A stretch of 64,000 nt of DNA from Sporosarcina globispora (lineage in GTDB: Bacteria > Bacillota > Bacilli > Bacillales > Cytobacillaceae). Positions 1-8,208 of the stretch are shown piece by piece. The translations under genes and the position numbers were made by a program. The DNA is taken from assembly GCF_001274725.1 (NCBI RefSeq), contig NZ_LGUF01000007.1, positions 4,592,430-4,656,429 on the forward strand, written 5' to 3'. Under the pieces are notes generated by a model that was given only the letters and a program-made list of their open reading frames with translations, had not been told where the DNA came from and did no database searches. Every line of letters starts with the position of its first letter. Position 1 is the first letter of the stretch.

Positions 1-63
1 AGCTTTTTTTAAAATGTCCTTTAAAAAGGGTACACTTTATTATTGGGGTCTGCCTTTTTTCAC

Positions 64-1842
64 TTACTGTTTTAATAATTTTCTTTTTTCATTTATTAAG
101 CCATTAAACTCTTTATCCAATTCAGCATATTTGCTGTCACCCGGAACAAGCAGGCTAAGTTCCCCCAATATGGCACTGATGCGGTTATCAATGACCATAA
201 TTTGCTCTTTCATGGAATCGTGATCTTTTTCCTGATCGGATGTCCTGGATTTCACCCGATATTCCTTCAGACCCATTTCTAATCTGGTAATTTTATTTTC
301 TTCAAATACAAGCAGCCTTGTGCTTAGCTTCTCCAAAAAGTATAAATCATGAGAAATAATAATAAGTGTCCCGGCAAAATCATTGAGTGTTTTTTCAAAT
401 TGTTCTCTGCTTGGCAAATCCAAATGATTCGTCGGTTCATCTAATATCAGCACATCATATTCTTTTAAAAGCATATCCGTGAGCTTAACCCTTATGCGCT
501 CCCCCATACTCAGCTGCCCAATCGGCTGATTTAGTTTCGTGTCCTTCATACCCAGATTCGCTAATAGGGTCCTTGCCTTGAAAATCAGCTCACGATCGGT
601 GAGATCGAGCGCATCAATGGCATTCATTGTAATGGGCAAGTCATTAACATTCTGGCTTAAATAGGCAATTTTCAATGTGCTGCTGACCCAAAGTTCGCCG
701 CCAGAAGGTGATACCTCATCCAGCAGCATACGAATAAAAGTGGTCTTTCCTGTCCCGTTGGCTCCCAGTATACCTATTTTTTCACCATGCTTTATATAAA
801 ATTGGCTATCATTAAAAAGAGTCTGTTCTTCAAAGCTCTTTGAAAGGTTTTTAGCTTCGATGATCCTCTTTCCTCTTTTGCCTGACGAATCAAACTGAAA
901 ATGTACTTTTGCCTCTTCTTCCGGCTTCTCAACTTTATTTTTATCCAGGTCCTGCTGAAGCCTTTTCATTTTTGACTTAATCTGCTGATCCATCTTTTTG
1001 GCTTTCACCCTGTGATATTCTTTGAAGCCCATTTGCCTATTCTCAGAAGGAGTGCCGCCTTTAGTTGATTCCCTGTGAGCTTTTTCCGACCATTTTTTTA
1101 AATTGGCCATTTGGTTTTCGATTCGTTCGATTTCTTTTTGCTGAACATTATATTGATGAAGCTGATCGTCATAGTTTTTCAGTTTTTGCTCCCGATAAGC
1201 TGTGTAATCCCCTTGATAAGTAGTGAGGCTTCCATCTTGCAGTTCAAAAATTTTCCCGACAGCCTGATCAAGGAAATGACGGTCATGGGAAATAATCAGT
1301 ACTGGACCGCTGAATTGGCTGATTTCCTCTATAAGCCAGTCGATTCCCTGTAAATCCAAATGATTCGTCGGTTCATCCAAAATCAGCATATCAGGTTTTG
1401 ATGACCAGACTTTTGCTAAAGAAAGCTTTAGTCTTTCTCCCCCGCTTAAAGAATCAAGACTTTCCGGTCTCCATACATGGTGTTTTGACAGTCCTAATTT
1501 GCTAGCCTGATGAAGAAGTTCTTCATCGAGGTTTTGGCTGGAATCATGAATATCACTGACAGAATAATCTGCTGACTGATGCAGATACCCAATTGCGAAT
1601 GGCTCCTTCACCCGTTCGATTGTACCTTTATCCGCATGAGTGCTGCCGAACAGTATATTGGCCAATGTGGTCTTACCAGTTCCATTCAGTCCAACAAGGC
1701 CAATGCGATCCTGATGAAAAATGTCAAATTCCAGATCAGCAAAGACCGCTTTATCCCCAAAAGACTTTTTGATGTCCCTTGCCTTTAGAACCGGCATGTT
1801 ACTATTGTTTTTACTGTTGATTATACGTTTGTTTGCACACAT
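64..1842 (-). CDS. ABC-F family ATPase, probable ribosome-protection protein
   Basis: Soluble protein with two ABC ATPase domains and no membrane segments, as in ABC-F factors that bind the ribosomal E site and dislodge antibiotics. Seen: Walker A GLNGTGKTT (residues 51-59) and GANGTGKTT in the second half, signatures LSGGE and LSMGE, two ILDEPTNHLDL Walker B motifs, and a long basic, coiled-coil-like linker between the domains, the part that reaches the peptidyl-transferase centre in resistance members. I chose the ATG at 1842 because GGGGAGGA lies 6 nt upstream; an in-frame ATG at 1797 is closer to usual family starts but has no clear RBS. A structured leader precedes it. The antibiotic spectrum cannot be read from the sequence; a housekeeping translation factor is the alternative. 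Confidence 0.88.
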   Translation of the reverse strand: MCANKRIINSKNNSNMPVLKARDIKKSFGDKAVFADLEFDIFHQDRIGLVGLNGTGKTTLANILFGSTHADKGTIERVKEPFAIGYLHQSADYSVSDIHDSSQNLDEELLHQASKLGLSKHHVWRPESLDSLSGGERLKLSLAKVWSSKPDMLILDEPTNHLDLQGIDWLIEEISQFSGPVLIISHDRHFLDQAVGKIFELQDGSLTTYQGDYTAYREQKLKNYDDQLHQYNVQQKEIERIENQMANLKKWSEKAHRESTKGGTPSENRQMGFKEYHRVKAKKMDQQIKSKMKRLQQDLDKNKVEKPEEEAKVHFQFDSSGKRGKRIIEAKNLSKSFEEQTLFNDSQFYIKHGEKIGILGANGTGKTTFIRMLLDEVSPSGGELWVSSTLKIAYLSQNVNDLPITMNAIDALDLTDRELIFKARTLLANLGMKDTKLNQPIGQLSMGERIRVKLTDMLLKEYDVLILDEPTNHLDLPSREQFEKTLNDFAGTLIIISHDLYFLEKLSTRLLVFEENKITRLEMGLKEYRVKSRTSDQEKDHDSMKEQIMVIDNRISAILGELSLLVPGDSKYAELDKEFNGLINEKRKLLKQ

Positions 1843-2108
1843 AAAAAATCCTCCCCATACCCGGAGAGGATAGTGCACCCATTCTTTTATTGAAATGGTG
1901 CAAATACATAAAAAACGCGCGCCTAAGTAAGATATGATCCACTTACAGACAAATAAGTCAATAAATTAATTCCGATAAGGGATGACTTAAAAAAGGGCAC
2001 ACTAATCCTATGTTCTCCGGGATAAACTTTTTAAATATAAAAAGATACCAGAAAAAACAAGATTAGAACTTCATGCCCCTAAATCATCCTTTCAAACTAT
2101 TTGATTGT
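1843..2108 (-). promoter_or_regulatory. Structured leader of the ABC-F gene with RBS-covering hairpin
   Basis: About 265 nt lie between promoter and start codon. A 9-bp stem with a 6-nt loop (1848-1871, one G-U pair) contains the whole GGGGAGGA ribosome binding site in its 3' arm. A second hairpin (1874-1902) pairs TGCACCCATT with AATGGTGCA. Short reading frames occur upstream: a three-codon MKF frame (2063-2074) and a GTG-initiated frame of 25 codons (1923-2000) with a GGAG upstream. This resembles ribosome-mediated attenuation of resistance genes; that role is inferred. Confidence 0.55.
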
Positions 2109-2138
2109 AGTATATACGCTTCTGGCTTTTATTGTCAA
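2109..2138 (-). promoter_or_regulatory. Sigma-A-type promoter for the ABC-F gene
   Basis: A perfect -35 TTGACA (2133-2138) is followed 18 nt later by TATACT (2109-2114), overlapping an alternative TATATA two bases earlier. It points toward the ABC-F leader. Confidence 0.65.
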
Positions 2139-2185
2139 TAGGCTACTATTCGGCAGCTTGAATGCAGGCATCTGCCTGCACTTCA

Positions 2186-2386
2186 TTAATCAATTCGGAT
2201 ATGCTTGTTGGTAAGCTCCTTAAGCATATTTAATACCGTAGCTCTTTCCTCCAAATTAAAACCGCTTACCCATTCCGATACAAGCTTATACTCGGCTTTG
2301 TGCATCTCTCTCTGAAGTCCGCCCTCCAATATGGAGTAAATCTCCCTCATCGTGTTTTCCCGATCCTGTGTTTTTACCTCATCCAT
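2186..2386 (-). CDS. Small charged protein of unknown function (66 aa)
   Basis: I do not recognise this family. The protein is hydrophilic and predicted largely helical, with no signal peptide or membrane segment, beginning MDEVKTQDRENTMREIYSIL. A good ribosome binding site (GGGGAGGTTT) lies 8 nt before the ATG, so I believe it is expressed. It sits alone between the ABC-F promoter region and the YjcZ-type genes and may be monocistronic. Nothing in it points to DNA binding or catalysis, so no function is assigned. Confidence 0.6.
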   Translation of the reverse strand: MDEVKTQDRENTMREIYSILEGGLQREMHKAEYKLVSEWVSGFNLEERATVLNMLKELTNKHIRID

Positions 2387-2581
2387 CTTTCAAACCTCCC
2401 CATTTAGTTTATGCTACTTCTATTCCCCATTTGGCTTATTAGGAAACACCGAATCGCAATCGGGGAGTTTGCAGGCGAATGTTCCTCTCATCTGCGCGGT
2501 ACGGACCGGAGCGGGCATTAATTTTCTCTTTGCGCGTAATCTTTCCATTCTGGCACGCACCCGCTAAAGTATGTATAAATA

Positions 2582-2616
2582 CAAAAGAAAAGCAGGTCAC
2601 CCCTGCTTTTCTTTTT
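2582..2616 (-). terminator. Intrinsic terminator after the YjcZ-type pair
   Basis: Stem GAAAAGCAGG/CCTGCTTTTC with a 5-nt loop, flanked by T-rich sequence on both sides, so it could work in both directions. Confidence 0.8.
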
Positions 2617-2619
2617 CTA

Positions 2620-2748
2620 TTACCACTTAAAGCAAGCAGCACCTACGATGATAAGCAAGATGAATAGAACAACGATTAACGCAAAACCGCAGCCGTATCC
2701 AGCCCCGCCTACAGGGTAGCCACATCCCCCATATCCATAGCCGTACAT
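2620..2748 (-). CDS. YjcZ-family sporulation peptide (42 aa)
   Basis: Tiny protein of the YjcZ/SscA type, short Gly/Tyr-rich peptides made during sporulation in Bacillus. Seen: an N-terminal Gly/Tyr/Cys-rich segment ([20 protein letters not shown]) followed by one hydrophobic helix (about residues 22-38) containing the hallmark [15 protein letters not shown], then CFKW. A near-perfect AAAGGAGG lies upstream of the ATG. A second paralog is just upstream in the same direction, and a third is at 35070-35183. Exact role is unknown; known relatives are spore-assembly peptides. Confidence 0.88.
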   Translation of the reverse strand: MYGYGYGGCGYPVGGAGYGCGFALIVVLFILLIIVGAACFKW

Positions 2749-2794
2749 TATAAAATCCCCTCCTTTACTGCAAAAAATGGTCCGATGTTATTTA

Positions 2795-2902
2795 TTAGTA
2801 TCCGTATCCACCACAACACCAAGAAGCACCGATAATAATCAGCAAAATAAACAATACAACAATAAGGGCGAAACCGCCGCCGTGCCCGAAACCGTCTGAC
2901 AT
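2795..2902 (-). CDS. YjcZ-family sporulation peptide (35 aa)
   Basis: Second YjcZ-type peptide. It starts MSDGFGHGGG, continues into the same hydrophobic core [16 protein letters not shown], and ends in a Cys/Gly/Tyr tail (WCCGGYGY), so the cysteines sit at the C-terminus here rather than near the N-terminus as in the neighbouring paralog. The ribosome binding site AAAGGAGGT is excellent. Two adjacent stop codons end it. Only about 46 bp separate it from the next copy, so the two probably share a transcript from a sporulation promoter that I could not identify. Confidence 0.87.
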   Translation of the reverse strand: MSDGFGHGGGFALIVVLFILLIIIGASWCCGGYGY

Positions 2903-2987
2903 AGTCAATTACCTCCTTTGTTTGATTCAATATATCCTATTCAATTCACCCAATTTGTGCGATAGACGAATACACAGTTTTTCATTG

Positions 2988-3018
2988 CAAAAAAGAAGCC
3001 TTCCATGGGAAGGCTTCT
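2988..3018 (-). terminator. Intrinsic terminator of the nfeD2-floT operon
   Basis: Stem GAAGCCTTCC/GGAAGGCTTC (2995-3017) with a 3-nt loop, followed on the minus strand by a six-T run. Confidence 0.9.
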
Positions 3019-3079
3019 GATACTTGTTGATATAGCAGTATTTCCTGGCTGTCGCCATATAGAAAAATAGGCAAAATCA

Positions 3080-4636
3080 TTATTTTTTATGGTCTAGAGA
3101 TGGTGGAATTCCTTTAGAGGATTTGACGGGTTCTTTTTCTTTAATTTCTTCAGTCAGCTGTTCAAGGCTTTGCCGGACGTTTCCTTTGCCTGAAAAATTT
3201 TGGAGAAGCTCCTTCACGTCAATACCAGACGAAGCTTTCAGGCTTTCCTGCATTGTGGACATCAGGTTGGTGGCATAGCCGGTTACTTTATTTGCACCGC
3301 CATTATTGCTGTCACTTCCTGTATCGACAACTGTAATCTTATCAATATTTGATAACGGGCTTGCAAGCTGTTTAGCATATTCCGGAAGCATCTTAATGAC
3401 CATATCCATCATGGCCGCCTGTCCGTACTGTTCAAAAGCTTCGGCGATTTTTCTCTTTGCTTCCGCTTCTGCCAGACCCTTGAGGCGAATGATCTCAGCT
3501 TCAGATTCACCTTGAGCACGCTGTGAATCAGCCTTAGCCATCCCATCAGCTCTTACTCTTTCAGCTTCAGCACGTGCCTGTGATTCAATCCGATATTGGT
3601 TTGCATCCGCTTCGGCAATTTGCTTTTTCTTTTCAGCCTCTGCTGCCTGCTCAACTGCGTAACGGTCTGCATCCGCTTTTTTCTTCACTTCGGAATCATA
3701 TTGGCGTTCTCTTCTTAAAATTTCTTTTTCTTCAAGCTCAATTTGCTTTTGGCGTTCTATGATCCTGATTTGCATTTCATGCTCAGTTACTTCTTGTTTT
3801 GCCCTGGCAGTCTCGAGGTCATATGCCTGGTCAGCCCGTGCTTTGGCAATATCCTGTTCCCTTCTGTAATCAGCCATTTTCATCTGATTTTCTTTCTCAG
3901 CTTCCGCAATTTCAGTTGCTCTTTCAAGTTCAGCCTTTTTAGCATCCTTAGCAGCTTCCGCACGTTTAATCCGGGTTTCCTTTTCCGCTTCGGCTGTGGC
4001 GATGTCTGCATCCCGCTTAACCTGGGCAATTCTTGGCCTTCCCAGTGAATCCAGATAGCCATTTTTGTCACGGACATCTTTGATTGTGAAAGAAACAATA
4101 ATCAGGCCCATTTTAGCCAAATCCTGTGAAGCTACCCTTTGGACCTCCTGAGAAAATTTATCCCTGTTCTTGTATATTTCTTCAACCGTCATAGATCCCA
4201 GAATTGAACGTAAGTGTCCCTCAAGTACTTCTTTCGCCTCATTTTCACGATCTTCCTTTGATTTTCCAAGGAATTGTTCTGCAGCCGTGGCAATTTCTCC
4301 GATACTTCCGCCGATTTTAATAATTGCTGTTCCATCTGCCATGACAGGAACTCCCTGTTCCGTATAAACTTCCGGAGTAGTTACCTCCAGTTTGCTCGAA
4401 AGGAGACTCAATGGCTCTGCCTGCTGGAAGACAGGAAGTAAAAACGTTCCTCCGCCCCTAATGATCTTTATCTTATTTCCCGATTCGTCAACATGAACAT
4501 TTTTACTCCCCAAATAACTGCCTGTTACGATTAAAGCTTCATCTGGCCCTGCAGTCCGATATTTTGTAATAAACACACCAAGCAGCGCTATCAGCAAAAA
4601 AGCTGCAATACCAATTACGACCCAAACTATTAGCAT
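3080..4636 (-). CDS. floT: Flotillin FloT (SPFH/band 7 membrane-microdomain scaffold)
   Basis: Membrane-associated scaffold of functional membrane microdomains. Seen: an N-terminal hydrophobic anchor (residues 2-24), an SPFH/band-7 domain (about 30-215), a long Ala/Glu/Lys-rich coiled coil (about 220-400) with the EA-repeat pattern of flotillins, and a C-terminal region that helps oligomerisation in the family. Length 518 aa matches FloT (YuaG, 509 aa). It follows the NfeD-type gene by 15 nt and a sigma-W promoter precedes the pair, the same arrangement as B. subtilis yuaF-floT. The yuaI gene that I recall following in B. subtilis is missing; YjcZ-type peptides follow instead. Confidence 0.95.
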   Translation of the reverse strand: MLIVWVVIGIAAFLLIALLGVFITKYRTAGPDEALIVTGSYLGSKNVHVDESGNKIKIIRGGGTFLLPVFQQAEPLSLLSSKLEVTTPEVYTEQGVPVMADGTAIIKIGGSIGEIATAAEQFLGKSKEDRENEAKEVLEGHLRSILGSMTVEEIYKNRDKFSQEVQRVASQDLAKMGLIIVSFTIKDVRDKNGYLDSLGRPRIAQVKRDADIATAEAEKETRIKRAEAAKDAKKAELERATEIAEAEKENQMKMADYRREQDIAKARADQAYDLETARAKQEVTEHEMQIRIIERQKQIELEEKEILRRERQYDSEVKKKADADRYAVEQAAEAEKKKQIAEADANQYRIESQARAEAERVRADGMAKADSQRAQGESEAEIIRLKGLAEAEAKRKIAEAFEQYGQAAMMDMVIKMLPEYAKQLASPLSNIDKITVVDTGSDSNNGGANKVTGYATNLMSTMQESLKASSGIDVKELLQNFSGKGNVRQSLEQLTEEIKEKEPVKSSKGIPPSLDHKK

Positions 4637-4651
4637 TTTGCATCCCCCTGT

Positions 4652-5173
4652 CTATAATTCTTCATAATCAATAACCTTGATGACTCCATGTTCAACATCA
4701 ACGATCAGCACTTTGCTGCCTTCTGCTATAGACGTATTTTCATGGCTAAGAGCAGGCTTGGATATTCTCCCGCTGATATTTTCAATCAACACCTCACCGA
4801 AACCATTTTCTGGTATAGGAATTAATACAGTTCCCACTCTTCCTCTTAAGGATTCATCTGTGTAAACAAGAGACTCCTCAGCAGCTGATAATGGTATAAG
4901 CACAAAGACATTCAGGAGTATATCCAGCAGTAATGCAATTCCCGCTCCTATCATAAAAATTACCAGGCTATTAAGATCTGTGGTAATTTCCAGAATATAG
5001 CCTGAAGCTGAAACAAACGTGAAAAATGCCAAAATCAGTACAGGATTCAGAAAGCCCGATTCTCCAAATCCGTCAGCATTATCCCCAAAGAGCACATACA
5101 AAATAATTAAGATTCCAGAAAAAATAAGTGTGCTGAGATAAATTGTCTGAATAGGTAAACCAAATAATTCCAT
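4652..5173 (-). CDS. yuaF: NfeD-family membrane protein, flotillin partner
   Basis: Integral membrane protein that works with flotillin in microdomain organisation. Seen: three membrane helices in the first 100 residues, then a soluble C-terminal beta-rich domain with the NfeD OB-fold pattern (LRGRVGTVLIPIPENGFGEV and a terminal VLIVDVEHGVIKVI). I placed the start at the ATG at 5173, which has AGGGTG 6 nt upstream; an ATG six codons earlier (5191) is possible but has no good RBS. It is the first gene of a two-gene sigma-W operon, so cell-envelope stress should induce it. Confidence 0.9.
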   Translation of the reverse strand: MELFGLPIQTIYLSTLIFSGILIILYVLFGDNADGFGESGFLNPVLILAFFTFVSASGYILEITTDLNSLVIFMIGAGIALLLDILLNVFVLIPLSAAEESLVYTDESLRGRVGTVLIPIPENGFGEVLIENISGRISKPALSHENTSIAEGSKVLIVDVEHGVIKVIDYEEL

Positions 5174-5261
5174 AAAAAGCACCCTATCCATAGTTTTTTA
5201 TAGTCCAGCCGTTCGTCTATCCATTGCCTCCTTCCCTTTTTCTTTAACGAATTAATTTATA

Positions 5262-5288
5262 TACGGACAAAAGCCTATAAACGTTTCA
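5262..5288 (-). promoter_or_regulatory. Sigma-W promoter of nfeD2-floT
   Basis: TGAAAC (5283-5288) and CGTA (5262-5265) separated by 17 nt, matching the sigma-W consensus, about 90 bp upstream of the NfeD start. The orthologous B. subtilis operon is a known sigma-W target. Confidence 0.88.
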
Positions 5289-5475
5289 TTATTCGCATCT
5301 TTTTTCCAAATTAATACTTCTATTTGTTCAGCTTGTCTATCTTTCAGCCCATTTTTGTCATTTTCATCACTACTCCTGCATACCTTATTTTGGGATTAAA
5401 AATCCCCCCATCAGGATTAAATGCCGAAAACTGGGGGAATAGACGAAATATCTAGTTAGCGGAGGGATAGGAAAT

Positions 5476-5778
5476 ATGACGAGATCTGAAATGCACATGG
5501 TGAAGCCAAAGAGCAAATTTTTGCTGATGTCAATTATCCTATTGGGCTGTATTGCTGCCCTCTTTACAGCACTATATTTTTATTCACAGAGCCTCATTAC
5601 CATAGAAGCTCCCAAAAAAGACCTAGGTGAAAAGATTATTATCCAGCTTCCTTCCGGAAAAAGCGTATTTACATATGAGAACCTGGTTGTTAAAGAAGAT
5701 GGAAAGCTTTTTTATAAAGGAGAACTAAATACTCTGGATTTGACTGGGGGGATCATTGTTTACGAAGAATGGGAATAA
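5476..5778 (+). CDS. Membrane-anchored small protein of unknown function (100 aa)
   Basis: Unrecognised family. An N-terminal cytoplasmic stretch of about 14 residues is followed by one hydrophobic helix (about 15-37, FLLMSIILLGCIAALFTALYF), then a soluble extracellular domain of about 60 residues with alternating hydrophobic residues suggesting beta strands. The ATG has a strong GGAGGGATAG ribosome binding site. It is followed by its own terminator, so it is probably monocistronic, transcribed divergently from nfeD2-floT. Likely a bitopic membrane protein; nothing indicates an enzyme. Confidence 0.7.
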   Translation: MTRSEMHMVKPKSKFLLMSIILLGCIAALFTALYFYSQSLITIEAPKKDLGEKIIIQLPSGKSVFTYENLVVKEDGKLFYKGELNTLDLTGGIIVYEEWE

Positions 5779-5786
5779 ACAGCAAA

Positions 5787-5826
5787 AAACAACTCTGCTT
5801 CTCATTGCTGGCAGGGTTGTTTTAAT
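5787..5826 (+). terminator. Intrinsic terminator
   Basis: Stem CAACTCTGC/GCAGGGTTG with one G-U pair, followed by TTTTAATTT. Confidence 0.75.
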
Positions 5827-5904
5827 TTAGGCTGAATCCTCTGCAGTTGACAAAATGTTTTCTAATCCTTTAAGATGAGCAAAAAATGACGAGGAGAAAT
5901 GACT

Positions 5905-6705
5905 GTGAAGGTAATGAAAAATGTTTATTTTACAGTTTTGGCTACAGTTATCTCATTTTTCGGCATTAAAAAAATGGCAAACAGCACTCACAAAATGAAG
6001 AAGATAGGGCATCGGGGAGCAGCCGGCTACTGCCCTGAAAATACATTCCCTTCATATGACCGCGCAATCGAAATGGGAGCAGATTATCTTGAAATAGATG
6101 TCCAATTAAGCAAAGATGGAAAGCTTGTCGTTATTCACGATTCACTTGTCGACCGGACAACTGACCATAAAGGAAAGGTGTCTAATTTTACCTTTGATGA
6201 GCTCAGAAGTATGGATGCCGGCAGCTGGTATTCCCCAAAATTTCGCGGTGCCTGCATCCCTTCATTTGAAGAGGTTTTAGACAAATATGCAGATCGTGTC
6301 GGGCTTTTAATTGAATTAAAAAAACCGTCCCTATATCCTGGCATTGAAAAGATGGTCGCCAAGGAACTTAAGAAAAGAAATCTCCCTACAAAAGGGAAAG
6401 ACCAGATTATTATGCAGTCATTTGAAACAGATTCAATGCAAAGATTCCATGAACTGATGCCGGAAATCCCTGTCGCCATTTTAATTAACTATCCGCCTGA
6501 CAAAATTGAGATTAAAAACATTGCCGAATATGCCAGTTATCTGAACCCTAAGTGGACTGTGGTTAATAAGCGGCTAATAGACCTGATTCATTCGAATGGC
6601 ATGAAAGCAATATCCTGGACTGTGCGTTCTAAGAAAGAAGCAGAAAAACTGAAGCATTATCCGCTGGATGGTATTGTTGCCGACTATTTAGACCTTATCG
6701 ATTAG
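5905..6705 (+). CDS. Glycerophosphodiester phosphodiesterase
   Basis: Hydrolyses deacylated phospholipid (glycerophosphodiesters) to glycerol-3-phosphate and an alcohol. Seen: the GDPD catalytic signature HRGAAGYCPENT near residue 36, metal ligands in EIDVQLSKDGKLVVIHD, later ELK and QSF motifs, and a C-terminal WTV strand, all in family order. An N-terminal hydrophobic stretch without a clear cleavage site suggests membrane anchoring. I prefer the GTG at 5905 because the GAGGAG is only 2 nt from the in-frame ATG at 5899 but 8 nt from the GTG. Single-gene unit, sharing a bidirectional terminator with the MurE-like gene. Confidence 0.9.
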   Translation: MKVMKNVYFTVLATVISFFGIKKMANSTHKMKKIGHRGAAGYCPENTFPSYDRAIEMGADYLEIDVQLSKDGKLVVIHDSLVDRTTDHKGKVSNFTFDELRSMDAGSWYSPKFRGACIPSFEEVLDKYADRVGLLIELKKPSLYPGIEKMVAKELKKRNLPTKGKDQIIMQSFETDSMQRFHELMPEIPVAILINYPPDKIEIKNIAEYASYLNPKWTVVNKRLIDLIHSNGMKAISWTVRSKKEAEKLKHYPLDGIVADYLDLID

Positions 6706-6707
6706 AA

Positions 6708-6746
6708 ACAAAGGGTGCAGACCGAATAATGGTCCGCACCCTTTGT
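6708..6746. terminator. Bidirectional terminator between GDPD and MurE-like genes
   Basis: Long stem ACAAAGGGTGC-GACC/GGTC-GCACCCTTTGT with a 7-nt loop and T-runs on both strands; it serves two convergent genes. Confidence 0.93.
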
Positions 6747-6747
6747 T

Positions 6748-8208
6748 TTATAGGACCGCCTGTTTCCTTCCAGATTCCAGCAGCAGCTTTAGGGTTTCCA
6801 AATCACTTTCAGCCGGAAGAGCAAATGGTTTTTGATAAGCTTCAGGCCCCTTGCCGGTAATAAAAATCCAGTCATTCTCCCTGGCTTCCTGCCATGCTTT
6901 CTGGATAGCCAAAGTACGGTCGGGAATCACTTCACCCTTTTTACATCCAAATTCTTTATTTAGAAGATGCAATTGGCTTATCATCTCATCCTCAGATTCA
7001 TCGTTTAAATCATCAGCCGTTAAATAAAATTTATGGCAGTATTTTGCTGATGCCTTAATCATATCCACACGCTTGGATAGATCTCTTCCGCCCCGAAATC
7101 CATAGATTTGAAAGATTCTTTCCGCCCTCTGTTCTCTTGCTGTTTCCAGACAATATTCAAACGCATCCACTGTATGGGCATAATCCACAACAAATTTAGC
7201 TCCTGCTGGATGAAAAACCGTTTCAAATCGGCCCGGTATGCCCGGAAATGAAGCCAGGGCCCTAATCATATCTGCAGGGTCTATCCCCAGATCAATGCCT
7301 GTCAGGAAAGCCATTGCCGCATTATAGACATTATGGTAGCCAGGAAGAGGAAACTCAATTTCAAAAGTGTGACCTTCCATCTCTAAAATAAAAACTGTTT
7401 TCCCTTTAATGGCAACGTCTTTTATTGAACAGCACTTTTCATCACCCAGCATGATCAAAGGAACCTTTTCTTTCTGCATTTCCTCTGCCATTTTTTCTCC
7501 CCAGGAATTATAAAGATTAATGATCCCTCTGCCACCTTCTTTTAACAAGGTAAAGATTTTCTTTTTATCATAAAAATACTGTTCCATATTTTCATGATAA
7601 TCAAGATGGTCATGGGCCAGATTGGTAAATAGCCCGTAGTCTAATTCCAGTCCTTCTGTTCTTGATTGCTCCAGCGCGTGAGAAGAAATCTCCATAACTA
7701 CAAACTCATCCATGCTTCTGCTAAGCATTTTTTGGATCTGTAAAGCATCAGGTGTTGTATTATTGGTTTTATATTCCTTATTATTAATAACGTTGGATAC
7801 AGTTCCTAATAGGGAGCATGTCCTGCCTGCAGTCTCCAATATATGTTTTAATATATACGATGTGGTCGTTTTTCCATTAGTGCCTGTTATGCCAATTATT
7901 TTATGCTTCCTGGATGGACGGCCAAAGAAACAGCTTGCCAGTTTCCCCAAACTGGTCCTGCTATCCGCTACTTTCAGGTAGGGAACATCTAACTCAAGAT
8001 CATCTTCACCCACTATGGCAGCAGCACCATTTTCGATAGCTTGTCCGATAAATTGATGTCCATCTGCCTGAAAGCCTTTAATCGCAACAAAAAGGCTTCC
8101 TTTCCCCACTTTGCGTGAATCCATTTCAACCCCTGTAATCTCTGGATCGACTAATAAATCCATCTCCCCGCTATCCTTTAGGCAATTAGTGACCTGGGAT
8201 AATTTCAT
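6748..8208 (-). CDS. MurE-type Mur ligase paralog with altered specificity motif
   Basis: ATP-dependent Mur ligase. Seen in order: an N-terminal uridine-nucleotide-binding domain, the ATP loop GITGTNGKTTT (about 107-116), SSHAL, the NLAHDHLDYH region, YFYDKKKIF with the usually carbamylated lysine, PGRFE, VVDYAHT and the C-terminal domain. Length 486 aa is normal for MurE. The amino-acid-recognition loop that reads DNPR in meso-diaminopimelate enzymes is here DDLN (399-402), and the usual GKGHE near the C-terminus is GKGPE (452-456). It is monocistronic, away from the division and cell-wall cluster where the main murE normally lies, so I infer a paralog adding a different amino acid or acting on another UDP substrate. 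The true substrate is unknown. Confidence 0.85.
   Translation of the reverse strand: MKLSQVTNCLKDSGEMDLLVDPEITGVEMDSRKVGKGSLFVAIKGFQADGHQFIGQAIENGAAAIVGEDDLELDVPYLKVADSRTSLGKLASCFFGRPSRKHKIIGITGTNGKTTTSYILKHILETAGRTCSLLGTVSNVINNKEYKTNNTTPDALQIQKMLSRSMDEFVVMEISSHALEQSRTEGLELDYGLFTNLAHDHLDYHENMEQYFYDKKKIFTLLKEGGRGIINLYNSWGEKMAEEMQKEKVPLIMLGDEKCCSIKDVAIKGKTVFILEMEGHTFEIEFPLPGYHNVYNAAMAFLTGIDLGIDPADMIRALASFPGIPGRFETVFHPAGAKFVVDYAHTVDAFEYCLETAREQRAERIFQIYGFRGGRDLSKRVDMIKASAKYCHKFYLTADDLNDESEDEMISQLHLLNKEFGCKKGEVIPDRTLAIQKAWQEARENDWIFITGKGPEAYQKPFALPAESDLETLKLLLESGRKQAVL

Noticed and set aside
2439-2667. Overlapping frames on both strands in the GC-richer stretch between the small gene and the YjcZ-type gene
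   Set aside because: No RBS, no family similarity, and the frames run through a terminator; they look like chance frames.
5400-5442. Inverted ATCCCCCC...GGGGGAAT pair between the sigma-W promoter and the 100-aa gene
   Set aside because: The loop is long and there is no clear T-run with a supporting gene end; it may be chance or a 5' UTR feature, so not called.
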